NCBI RefSeq assembly: GCF_023206395.1
Contig: NZ_CP066150.1
Span: forward strand, 1,798,001-1,862,000
Direction of reading: 5' to 3'
Length of the DNA stretch: 64,000 bases
Source of the DNA: Vibrio sp. ED004
GTDB taxonomy: Bacteria; Pseudomonadota; Gammaproteobacteria; Enterobacterales; Vibrionaceae
Shown here one piece after another: positions 57,187 to 64,000 of the stretch; within the stretch, counting starts at the first letter, position 1; the number at the start of each line of letters is the position of its first letter. Position numbers and translations under genes: made by a program. The notes under the pieces were generated by a model that worked only from the letters and a program-made list of their open reading frames with translations, was not told the origin of the DNA and did no database searches.

Positions 57187-58635
57187 TTAGAATGGACCCA
57201 ACTCAATCATTTGAGCGATCACAACCGAAACCAACGCACCCACTGACCAGAACAAGAATAACGGTAAGAAGAAGCGAACCCACTTGGTGTAAGGCACTTT
57301 TGCAATCGCCAGTACAGCAAGCAAGCCGCCATTGGTTGGGTAAATGTAGTTAGAGATACCATCGCCCAATTGAGAAGCCAACGCCGCAACTTGACGAGTT
57401 ACTTTACCAATGTCCGCCAAAGGAATGATGATTGGCATGGTGATAACCGCTTGACCACTGCCCGACGGAATAAACAGATTAATCGCAGCTTGTGAGAAAT
57501 AGATACCCGCCGCGGCTACAAGTTTAGAACTGCCTGAAATGATCTGCGCAAGATAGTAGATGATTGAGTCGACAATCTTCGCGTCTTCCATAATGGTCAA
57601 CACTGAGCGCGCAAAGAAGATGATCAACACAGCAACCAATACATCGCTGACACCTTTGGTCCAATATTCACAAATCTTGTTGGGAGACAAACCCGCCACC
57701 AAACCTGGAATGATCGCCATCGCCACAAATGCACCCGCAATCTCGGTAAAGCCAAAGCCCATCGTCAGGGTACCGAAGATCATGTATGCGAACACACCTA
57801 AGAATGCGATACCTGCGAACTTTTCACGCGTGGTCAGTGTTTTCGCTTCAACATTTGATTCGTAGTGGTAACCCGTGCCGTGTAACAAGCCTTTGGTTGG
57901 GTCTTGCTTTACTTTGCGTGCATAACTCAACACATACCAAGCGCCCGTCAAAAGCATGAACATGCCAACAATAAAGCGATACCACATGCCCGAATACATA
58001 GGGAGTTCAGCAATAGTGTGTGCAATACCCGTGAAGAATGGGTTTGCCAATGCGGCCGCAAAACCTGCACAACTCGCGAGTAGGACAACACCAAGAGCCG
58101 TGATCGCATCGTAGCCAAGCTTGATACAGATAGGGATCATCAGCGAGATAAAAATAACATCAAGCTCACGCATACCAGTGAAGGTTACGTTGAAGAAGAT
58201 CGCCGTCATGATCACAGGCGCAATCACGTACAAGCCTTGTTTCTTAAGCTTAGTGGTGAGCGCAACAACCGATGCGTCTAGCAGACCCATGTGTTTGATA
58301 ATACCGAAAGCACCACCAACAAATACCACAACACCCATCACGCCAGAAGCGGATTTGAAGCCTTTAAAAAATGATTCGAAAAAAGAGGCTAATGTTGTTG
58401 GATTGCTCGCTAACAGTGTGTAGCTGTCTGGGTCGATAACCGTGCGACCATTCATGACCACTCGTTCAAATTCACCAGCAGGGATAAAGTAGGTTGCGAT
58501 TGCTGCAACAATTACCATGATGACCAAAGAAAGAAACGGGTGGTTTACTTCTTTCTCTATCGAAGCTGTATTACCAGTTGAAGATGTATTGCCAGCTGGA
58601 GATGTAGGTACGGACGTAGATACCGTAGACGTCAT
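57187..58635 (-). CDS. yfcC: YfcC-family transporter
   Basis: 482 residues, about 12 transmembrane segments. A Ser/Thr-rich N-terminus (TSTVSTSVPTSPAGNTSSTGNTASIEK) precedes FLSLVIMVIVAAIATYFIPAGEFER, the typical C4-dicarboxylate/basic amino-acid-antiporter-like (DcuC/ArcD/YfcC) start. IPSGSGQAVITMPIIIPLAD and SNYIYPTNGGLLAVLAIAKVPYTKWVRF are the conserved second-half motifs. The substrate is unproven; basic amino acids or peptides have been proposed. A CRP-like site lies ~340 bases upstream. Confidence 0.88.
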   Translation of the reverse strand: MTSTVSTSVPTSPAGNTSSTGNTASIEKEVNHPFLSLVIMVIVAAIATYFIPAGEFERVVMNGRTVIDPDSYTLLASNPTTLASFFESFFKGFKSASGVMGVVVFVGGAFGIIKHMGLLDASVVALTTKLKKQGLYVIAPVIMTAIFFNVTFTGMRELDVIFISLMIPICIKLGYDAITALGVVLLASCAGFAAALANPFFTGIAHTIAELPMYSGMWYRFIVGMFMLLTGAWYVLSYARKVKQDPTKGLLHGTGYHYESNVEAKTLTTREKFAGIAFLGVFAYMIFGTLTMGFGFTEIAGAFVAMAIIPGLVAGLSPNKICEYWTKGVSDVLVAVLIIFFARSVLTIMEDAKIVDSIIYYLAQIISGSSKLVAAAGIYFSQAAINLFIPSGSGQAVITMPIIIPLADIGKVTRQVAALASQLGDGISNYIYPTNGGLLAVLAIAKVPYTKWVRFFLPLFLFWSVGALVSVVIAQMIELGPF

Positions 58636-59060
58636 ATAGACTCCTTACTTGTCAGCAACCAAGAAGTACTTGGCCGCCAAGGGGGATTTTGGGGAAAACG
58701 AAACCCTTCACGCTGAACTGAGTTCGCGCTAATTAGGCTGTTTCTAAAAGGCCTTTGATAGATGGTGCTCTCAAATGTACATAGTGAAGTAGTGAGAACT
58801 ACTCTCTTTGCGTCCGAGCAAAATGCAGATGTTCAGCCAAGTCAGGCCAAACTGAATGAGGTCATTACAAGCAGATAAACAGAAAAAGACTGTTTGGGTA
58901 ATGCGTTTTTTATCAATTACAAAGACAAGCGGCGCATACTAGCACAACAGGCGGTAAAATGTCAGGAAAGCGTGATTTTTATCACACTTTATCGAACCAT
59001 AAAAAGCGCCCTGTAAAACAGCGCGCTTCATCGATCATACAGAGAGGTAAATCTAAGAGA
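58636..59060. other. Intergenic region upstream of yfcC
   Basis: About 425 bases containing the yfcC promoter, a CRP-like site and, near 59005, GCGCCCTGTAAAACAGCGCGC, which may be the end signal of the minus-strand gene at 59061-59645. Confidence 0.5.
58971..58986. promoter_or_regulatory. CRP-like binding site
   Basis: CGTGATTTTTATCACA within AAGCGTGATTTTTATCACAC: one mismatch to TGTGA-N6-TCACA. It probably controls yfcC, whose start is ~335 bases away on the minus strand. Confidence 0.6.
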
Positions 59061-59645
59061 TTATTTTGGTGCTAGTTCGTAGTTCTCTTGCATCTCATGA
59101 GGAGCAATCCCGTACTCATAGTCCGCTAAGTAGCCATCCTTATATACCTTCATTCCTTTTTCATCCCAGCTCACTTTAATCACTGCAGTTTTGCCATCTT
59201 TACTGCCCATCAGCTCTAACATTTCAGCATCGATCTTAATCGCTTTGATGGTTTTAATACGCTTAAACGGCTTAAATTCTGTGGTCGATGTTGGTAGCGA
59301 ACCATAGCTGCTAACCCATGTATCCTTTGGAACCAACCATTGGTTGAAAACATCATCAACAATCGCTTTCGGCATGCTTGCAATAACTACATCGTCTGTC
59401 ATTACGTTATTGGTTTCTAGCCTGTAACCACCCTTTCCATCTGAAACGTAGGTAGGAAAATCAACGCCAATTTCAGATTCAGCAGGCAAACGGCCTAACG
59501 TCACCGACTTCTTAACATACAGTTCTGCAGTATCAAATTGCTGCATGATCTCTGGAATTTTCTGAAACTCAACAGGCGCGGCAAAAACATTAAAAGCGAA
59601 AGAAAGTGAAGCTGCGATGGCAGCCAATTTAACAGGCATTTTCAT
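59061..59645 (-). CDS. Periplasmic protein, unrecognised
   Basis: 194 residues with a cleavable signal peptide (MKMPVKLAAIAASLSFAFNVFAA). The mature part alternates strands and charged loops: SVTLGRLPAESEIGVDFPTYVSDGKGGYRLETNN, VFNQWLVPKDTWVSSYGSLP, IKVSWDEKGMKVYKDGYLADYEYGIAPHEMQENY. No cysteines in the mature chain. I do not recognise the family. AAAC.. and no strong ribosome site are seen, but the signal peptide fixes the start. Confidence 0.75.
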   Translation of the reverse strand: MKMPVKLAAIAASLSFAFNVFAAPVEFQKIPEIMQQFDTAELYVKKSVTLGRLPAESEIGVDFPTYVSDGKGGYRLETNNVMTDDVVIASMPKAIVDDVFNQWLVPKDTWVSSYGSLPTSTTEFKPFKRIKTIKAIKIDAEMLELMGSKDGKTAVIKVSWDEKGMKVYKDGYLADYEYGIAPHEMQENYELAPK

Positions 59646-59937
59646 GGTAACGGATCCAAGTTTAACGAAGTTGTTATGGTATCCCGTACTAACAAATACC
59701 TCAATAAACTGCAGCGGCTTATATTGCTAATTGTGATATTGAGTGACGAAATCATAAATAGTTACTTTGCCCTTTTCTCCTCAGCTCTACCCGCCTAGTT
59801 TCGCTGTTCGGCAGTTCCAACCTAAAAATCTTAGTCATTTTTACCGTACTATCAGCCTTATGTCAGTGGCGCAAAATGGTAAGTTCTGCATTCGAACAAA
59901 ACTAAAATGAGACCTCGATCATCATTTTGAGGTTCTC

Positions 59938-60285
59938 ATGAAGGCTATTTACATCATTGCTGCCGCGCTATTGCTGAGCAGTTCTTTGGCAAGCGCAAAC
60001 GTGCACAAATGGAAAAATACCGAATTTCAGACCTACTCAGACAAAACACAGGTCAGGTTTCTATTGGTGAATCGTTACACCAAACAAGCCGACTACTACC
60101 TGCGAATTGATGACAAAGAATTTCCAAACAAGATCCAATTGACTGCCAATCAAGAGATTGAGTTGGATATCAATGTGAAGACACCAGCAGGGCAAACGAC
60201 CAAGAAAAAGATCTGCACACGCATGGTGACGGACTCTCCGAACAGCTACGAAGTGTGCACCAACCTTAAATTCAAGCGCTATTAA
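59938..60285 (+). CDS. Secreted protein, first gene of a five-gene operon
   Basis: 115 residues with a signal peptide (MKAIYIIAAALLLSSSLASA). The mature chain of ~95 residues is beta-rich (VRFLLVNRYTKQADYYLRIDDKEFPNKIQLTANQEIELDINVKT), with two cysteines near the end (KKICTRMVTDSPNSYEVC) that could form a disulfide. The layout of an edge-strand Ig-like domain could suit a chaperone or a fibre subunit, but I do not recognise it. GAGG lies ahead of the ATG. Twenty-two bases separate it from the next gene. Confidence 0.75.
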   Translation: MKAIYIIAAALLLSSSLASANVHKWKNTEFQTYSDKTQVRFLLVNRYTKQADYYLRIDDKEFPNKIQLTANQEIELDINVKTPAGQTTKKKICTRMVTDSPNSYEVCTNLKFKRY

Positions 60286-60307
60286 CCCAATTCAAACGGT
60301 ACTAACG

Positions 60308-60793
60308 ATGCAAAAAATCATCACAACGCTGCGCAGGGCTTTATTGACTGTCGTAGCACTGGCTGTCGCTTCATTGACCAGTCTTTCTATAACGAGCCCT
60401 GCAATGGCGAACCCGATACCGAGCATATCCAACCCGTCAGGAACCGACCGAGTTCGTACCTCTGAAGGGGCTTCGTGTGAGCAAGCCATTTCCACGGGCA
60501 AAACCGTTCAGCTCGGTACCTATGGCTCAACGGGTAATGAAAATAGCGACAGCTATTACAACAACTATTACTACCAGAATCAGGATGAAGCAGGCATTTA
60601 CGCCGCTGTCACACTGCAGTTTGGTGGTGAGGATCGAGTTGACTGTCGTCGACTCTACGAGTTCGAGCTCCGTGAGCGAGAACGTTTAGAAGAGCTGGCT
60701 CAAGCGGAACATGAGCTCAAGCTATTACAAATCGAAGCAGAGAAATATCGCCTGTTGAAGATGAAACAAAGCAATACCACTTTTTCGGAGTAA
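60308..60793 (+). CDS. Secreted protein with C-terminal coiled coil, second gene of operon
   Basis: 161 residues. The N-terminus (LRRALLTVVALAVASLTSLSITSPAMA) is a signal peptide or uncleaved anchor. A Ser/Tyr/Asn-rich middle (GSTGNENSDSYYNNYYYQNQDEAG) precedes a strand IYAAVTLQFGGEDRVDC. The last 60 residues are a charged coiled coil (FELRERERLEELAQAEHELKLLQIEAEKYRLLKMK). Two cysteines (SCEQAI and VDCRRL). The coiled coil after a VTLQFGG strand suggests a trimeric or anchoring protein. Family unknown. Three bases separate it from the next gene. Confidence 0.75.
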   Translation: MQKIITTLRRALLTVVALAVASLTSLSITSPAMANPIPSISNPSGTDRVRTSEGASCEQAISTGKTVQLGTYGSTGNENSDSYYNNYYYQNQDEAGIYAAVTLQFGGEDRVDCRRLYEFELRERERLEELAQAEHELKLLQIEAEKYRLLKMKQSNTTFSE

Positions 60794-60796
60794 AAG

Positions 60797-61291
60797 ATGC
60801 TTAATAAAAAACCATTACTTGGCTTAGCAGCCATATCTATTTTTGCCACTGGATCGGCATTTGCACAACCTCCCGGTGATGGAGATGACAAAACTGGAGA
60901 TGTCGTGTTCTCGGCATCGGTTGAATCTCAATGCGGTATAGAGGCTACAGAAGATAAAGCTGACCTAGCGTTTGGCGAAAATTACAATGATTCCCATGCG
61001 ACTGTAAAACTAGTTAGCAACAGAAACGGAATTAAAGTTAGAGCCGAAGAGATAAAAATCGAGTCTTTTGACGGACAAATCCAAAAAACTGATGTCTTTT
61101 TCCAATCAACGGGGACCACAGAACTCGACCAATCCGCGATTGGGTGGGAGTCAGGTGTAGACATCACCCGTGATCAGATTCGTGAAGACAACAATATGAA
61201 CCTATTCGCGCGTGTTGCGGTTGATGAAAGCAACCTGGATGCAAGTGACGATTACGAAGTGAAGACAAAATGGAAGATTGAGTGTAACTAA
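60797..61291 (+). CDS. Secreted protein, paralogue A in the operon
   Basis: 164 residues with a signal peptide cut after GSAFA. The mature domain has VFSASVESQCGIEATEDKADLAFGENYND at the start and VKTKWKIECN at the end, one cysteine at each. The FSA.V...CGI.....LAFG pattern recalls spore-coat-U/fimbrial-type strands. It is a clear paralogue of the last gene (61760): shared CG-E, FG-Y, VKL-SNR, WxxGV, ARV/I, WxIEC. A pair of related secreted domains in one operon suggests subunits of one structure; this is inference. Confidence 0.78.
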   Translation: MLNKKPLLGLAAISIFATGSAFAQPPGDGDDKTGDVVFSASVESQCGIEATEDKADLAFGENYNDSHATVKLVSNRNGIKVRAEEIKIESFDGQIQKTDVFFQSTGTTELDQSAIGWESGVDITRDQIREDNNMNLFARVAVDESNLDASDDYEVKTKWKIECN

Positions 61292-61350
61292 ACATCATCT
61301 CTCCCACGGCAAGCCCTCTAATCACGAGGGCTTACTGACTTAGAGGCTTT

Positions 61351-61758
61351 ATGAAAACCTTACTATTATTCTTATCGATCTTATTTATCGCGCCCTACGC
61401 TGTCAGCACCGGCTTCGATAGACAAGAAGTCGAACAGTTCAATCAAATATGTGTCGATGGTTCAGAGAATCACGAGCGCCGAATTTTTGATGCACTCTCA
61501 AATTCTGAATATATCGACTGGTCGAGTATCGAGTTAATCGACACGGAAAGCCGTGTTAACTACACCGATACCACAGTCGCAGCTAAGCAAAATGGGCGCG
61601 TCACTTGTGATCTGATTGTTGAGTACAAGTATCACCATGCCGACATTGTGCTGAGCTCAAGCTATCAGGTATCCCTCAAAGATCAGCAAACCATCAGCAA
61701 TGTGGTAGTCACCGAACAAGCGGTCACGGACTTTATTGTCCGTGTTATGGTGAACTAA
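61351..61758 (+). CDS. Secreted protein, fourth gene of operon
   Basis: 135 residues with a signal peptide (LLLFLSILFIAPYAVS). The mature chain has two cysteines (QICVDGS and VTCDLIVEYKY) and a beta-rich centre (SSIELIDTESRVNYTDTTVAAKQNGRVTCDLIVEYKYHHADIVLSSSYQVSL). Not recognised. It follows paralogue A after 59 bases and ends one base before the last gene, so it is tightly linked to that gene. Confidence 0.72.
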   Translation: MKTLLLFLSILFIAPYAVSTGFDRQEVEQFNQICVDGSENHERRIFDALSNSEYIDWSSIELIDTESRVNYTDTTVAAKQNGRVTCDLIVEYKYHHADIVLSSSYQVSLKDQQTISNVVVTEQAVTDFIVRVMVN

Positions 61759-61759
61759 C

Positions 61760-62227
61760 ATGCTACGTTTTTTTATCACGTTCATTCTACTTAGCTTATC
61801 TAACTGTACGTTTGCATCCAATAATCACTCTACATTGAGCTTTAAAAAGCATGTGCGAGAGCGCTGTGGGTTAGAGGTGATTAACAACCAAGGTGAGATG
61901 AGCTTTGGTCAGGACTACGATGGCCGAGCGATCACGCTTAAGCTGGAATCCAATCGAAAAGATTCGCGATTGCTGCTCAAACTGCAACATATTGATCTAG
62001 GCTCAATTGATGAGTCTCGTATCTCAGAGCTCGTACGATTCAAAATCGAAACGCCCGTTCGTTATGAAGGTGACATCAATTATTGGCGTCAAGGGGTCGA
62101 ATTTCCTAGCGAGCAACTCGCATCGAATAAAGAGGTCGCGATTCAAGCGCGTATCACTATCCCAGAGTCACAACTGACAGCGGGTGAGTTTCACTTCAAT
62201 ATGGAGTGGGCAATTGAGTGTCTATAA
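61760..62227 (+). CDS. Secreted protein, paralogue B in the operon
   Basis: 155 residues with a signal peptide (LRFFITFILLSLSNCTFAS). The mature part LSFKKHVRERCGLEVINNQGEMSFGQDYDGRAITLKLESNRKDS to FHFNMEWAIECL aligns block by block with the gene at 60797-61291: CGLEV/CGIEA, SFGQDYD/AFGENYN, LKLESNR/VKLVSNR, WRQGVEF/WESGVDI, MEWAIEC/TKWKIEC. Its ATG lies one base after the previous stop, so translation is coupled. Confidence 0.78.
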   Translation: MLRFFITFILLSLSNCTFASNNHSTLSFKKHVRERCGLEVINNQGEMSFGQDYDGRAITLKLESNRKDSRLLLKLQHIDLGSIDESRISELVRFKIETPVRYEGDINYWRQGVEFPSEQLASNKEVAIQARITIPESQLTAGEFHFNMEWAIECL

Positions 62228-62544
62228 ATTCACAACTTGAGCGCAGCTTTTTATCAAAACCAAAGATATTCCCTAAGTGACAAGTTCGGAATTATAAAAC
62301 TGATAAAGAGAGATTCACTGGTATTGAGCGCTACGTTAGAGCAAATTATCAAGGATGGGGTATTTTTGAACATGTCTCGAAAACACGAAACATAATATGC
62401 GATCAGTTATTCAGACTTTCAAGGGAGGAAGGAGAGATTATTTAATAACACTGAAGTCAATCACACATGTGTACTTTCTCTATTGGTTAATCTATCCGAT
62501 GTTTGCTACGTTTAAATGACACAGTCATTGGAAAGGTATGATTT
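62228..62544. other. Intergenic stretch
   Basis: About 315 bases between the secreted-protein operon and the hibernation factor gene. No clear terminator hairpin after 62227 and no gene were found; the promoter of the next gene must lie here. Confidence 0.5.
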
Positions 62545-62901
62545 ATGAAAATAAACGTTCAAACACATCACGTATCAATTAACGACGACTCACGTAAAGA
62601 CATCGAAGGTAAATTCGAAAAGATATCTAACCATTTTCCATCACTGATTAGCTGCGACATCATCATTACAAAAGAACATGGTCAACATCAGGTTGAAGTG
62701 TTCACCAACTACGAAGGTGTACGTGTAAACGCAAAAGCTACAGATGACGTTATGTATCCGGCTATCGCATCAGCGATTAAGAAGCTAGAAGCAGGCCTAA
62801 GTAACCGTAAGGGACAATTAAAAGCAGACCTACACGAGAAACCAACAAGTACCAAGCCAGAGATTGCTTCGGACATCATCCAAGAGATGAAATTGGTATA
62901 A
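62545..62901 (+). CDS. Ribosome hibernation-promoting factor, HPF/RaiA family
   Basis: 118 residues, the short form. The S30AE domain is readable: MKINVQTHHVSINDDSRKDIEGKFEKISNHF, SCDIIITKEHGQHQVEVFTNYEGVRVNAKATDDVMYPAIASAIKKLEAGL. HPF/YfiA (RaiA) proteins bind the decoding site of idle ribosomes. The C-terminal tail (HEKPTSTKPEIASDIIQEMKLV) is RaiA-like in length. AAAGG precedes the ATG. Monocistronic, with a terminator behind. Confidence 0.92.
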   Translation: MKINVQTHHVSINDDSRKDIEGKFEKISNHFPSLISCDIIITKEHGQHQVEVFTNYEGVRVNAKATDDVMYPAIASAIKKLEAGLSNRKGQLKADLHEKPTSTKPEIASDIIQEMKLV

Positions 62902-62950
62902 TTCTTCAAGTAGTTCAAGCTTACTAACGAATAGAAGCTTATAAAGAATT

Positions 62951-62980
62951 GCAAAGCCAGCACACGTTGCTGGCTTTTTC
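62951..62980 (+). terminator. Terminator after the hibernation factor gene
   Basis: AAAGCCAGCA-CACG-TTGCTGGCTTTTT: a stem of 9-10 bases and T5. Confidence 0.88.
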
Positions 62981-63138
62981 GATCTTGAGACACATAATCC
63001 CCTCTCGTTACCAAATCGCTATTTCAACTCAAATCCATATCCTCTTTAAATCCCTTAAGTCTCTGGTTGCTATAACAATCATCAATGGTATTTGATACAG
63101 TGATAAGCATAAATCTAGACCAAAACGGAATATTTGTT

Positions 63139-63294
63139 ATGAAGAAAGTCGCGTTGATCCTTTTCCTAGCCACTCAATTAATGGCTTGTACTGAGGTTGG
63201 TAGTGAAGCTTGGTGTGCGGATATGAAAGAAAAGCCTAAAGGTGACTGGACGGCGAATGAAGCAGGTGATTTTGCTAAGCACTGTATTTTCTAA
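63139..63294 (+). CDS. DUF3012 lipoprotein
   Basis: 51 residues from ATG at 63139 (TTG and ATG codons upstream would bury the signal peptide). The signal peptide MKKVALILFLATQLMAC ends in a lipobox at Cys17. The mature 35 residues, TEVGSEAWCADMKEKPKGDWTANEAGDFAKHCIF, match DUF3012, a very short conserved lipoprotein of marine gammaproteobacteria with two further cysteines. Function unknown. Confidence 0.85.
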   Translation: MKKVALILFLATQLMACTEVGSEAWCADMKEKPKGDWTANEAGDFAKHCIF

Positions 63295-63340
63295 GCGCTC
63301 GCTTTCCGTTAAATAGAGTTAAATACAGAACACACCGCAT

Positions 63341-63383
63341 AAAAAAACGACCGCTAGGTAGACCGAATTACCTAGGGTCGTTT
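63341..63383. terminator. Terminator-like hairpin
   Basis: ACGACC-G-CTAGGTA and TACCTAG-GGTCGT pair over 13 bases with one bulge, with A7 before and T3 after. It lies between the converging DUF3012 and phnE-like genes. Confidence 0.75.
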
Positions 63384-63467
63384 GAGCTTTAAAATGCTAG
63401 ATAGACAAGCTCTCAACTTTCACACGAAACACATGTCATAGAAAACATAGTGAACACCACACTCCTA

Positions 63468-64000
63468 TTAGATCAGTTTGTTACGGATATGGATAACCAC
63501 CGCTTCAGCAACGATAACCACCGCAAAAATACTCACTAATACCATCGAAACCTTTTGCCATTCAAAAAGGTTTTGCGCATCATTTAGCACCACGCCAATA
63601 CCACCAGCGCCAACCAAGCCCAATACCGCAGATTCACGCACGTTGATGTCCCAACGGAATAACACGATTGAGTAGAACGCTGGCATCACTTGTGGCCAAT
63701 ACCCTTTCAGTAAGATACTCATCCACGAAGCTCCCGTTGCACGTAAAGCTTCGATAGGCCCCATGTTCACTTCGGCAATGGCTTCCGCTAACAGCTTCCC
63801 TACAAAGCCGATACTGCGAATTGCAATTGCCATAATGCCTGCGAGAACACCGGGGCCAAACAGTGCGATAAACAGTAACGCCCAAACTAGCGAGTTCACT
63901 GAACGTGAAGACACGAGGAAGAATTGAGCGATCCAGTTCAACGCTTTATTCGGTGTAATGTTTGGTGCGTTCAACAACGCCAAAGGAATCGCAAACACCA
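63468..64000 (-). CDS. phnE: PhnE-like ABC transporter permease, partial
   Basis: About 177 residues to the window edge; the N-terminus is outside. Transmembrane helices alternate with the EAA loop EAIAEVNMGPIEALRATGAS. NVRESAVLGLVGAGGIGVVLNDAQNLFEWQKV is typical of the PhnE phosphonate/phosphite permeases, where RESxVLGxVGAGGIG is strongly conserved. Partner ATPase and binding-protein genes should lie beyond the right edge. A substrate of phosphonate or phosphite is inferred. Confidence 0.88.
   Translation of the reverse strand, partial: VFAIPLALLNAPNITPNKALNWIAQFFLVSSRSVNSLVWALLFIALFGPGVLAGIMAIAIRSIGFVGKLLAEAIAEVNMGPIEALRATGASWMSILLKGYWPQVMPAFYSIVLFRWDINVRESAVLGLVGAGGIGVVLNDAQNLFEWQKVSMVLVSIFAVVIVAEAVVIHIRNKLI

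Overview
The window looks like a Vibrio chromosome, probably from the Splendidus clade. Supporting signs are an rRNA operon whose 16S-23S spacer has the Vibrio Glu-Lys-(Ala/Val) tRNA order, an FMN riboswitch ahead of ribB, and OmpW, AcfA-like, DUF3012, TrmY-like and YfcC genes. The species is an inference; no identity search was possible.

Left part (1-29797): an accessory region that reads as an old genomic island. Its right edge is a complete tyrosine integrase (28453-29709) sitting directly behind the 3' end of a tRNA-Ser(UGA). No second copy of the tRNA end was seen, so the island should continue past the left edge. It is packed with insertion sequences, nearly all broken: at least nine IS5/IS903-group copies or fragments, four IS110-family copies, and one each of IS66, IS481, IS630, IS3 and probably IS200. 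Between them lie two paralogous lipoproteins with a CAP-like C-terminal domain, small lipoproteins and membrane proteins, an AcfA-like barrel, a decayed RstAB-like two-component pair, decayed nrtS and chemoreceptor genes next to an intact EAL protein, an orphan AbiEi antitoxin, and a decayed integrase-plus-relaxase module. The most informative locus is 4106-6675: an IS110 element carries an IS5-type element in its leader with a 9-bp target duplication, and that element has an intact IS1111-type IS110 inserted in its terminal inverted repeat. The non-coding end of the inner element contains an 11-nt match to the left flank of its own insertion site, as expected for a guide (bridge/seek) RNA.

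Middle (29798-35740): a complete rRNA operon on the minus strand with promoters P1 and P2, boxA, 16S, tRNA-Glu, an aberrant tRNA-Lys, a truncated Ala/Val-like tRNA, 23S, 5S and a distal tRNA-Ser(UGA).

Right part (35840-64000): mostly intact, core-like genes. They include DUF3087, a TrmY-like methyltransferase, an alpha/beta hydrolase, a cysteine-rich permease divergent from an arsR-like/sigZ operon with three shared operator-like palindromes, YitT, a His-rich peptide with an MFS transporter, TSUP, MmcQ/YjbR, PAP2, riboswitch-ribB, a double cupin, two short-chain dehydrogenases with divergent HxlR and LysR regulators, a choice-of-anchor lipoprotein split by one in-frame stop, ompW, glgC, yfcC, a five-gene operon of unrecognised secreted proteins with two paralogous members, a ribosome hibernation factor, a DUF3012 lipoprotein and the start of a phnE-like permease. 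Frameshifts and nonsense codons are dense left of 29.8 kb and rare to the right, which fits neutral decay of an island more than uniform sequencing error.
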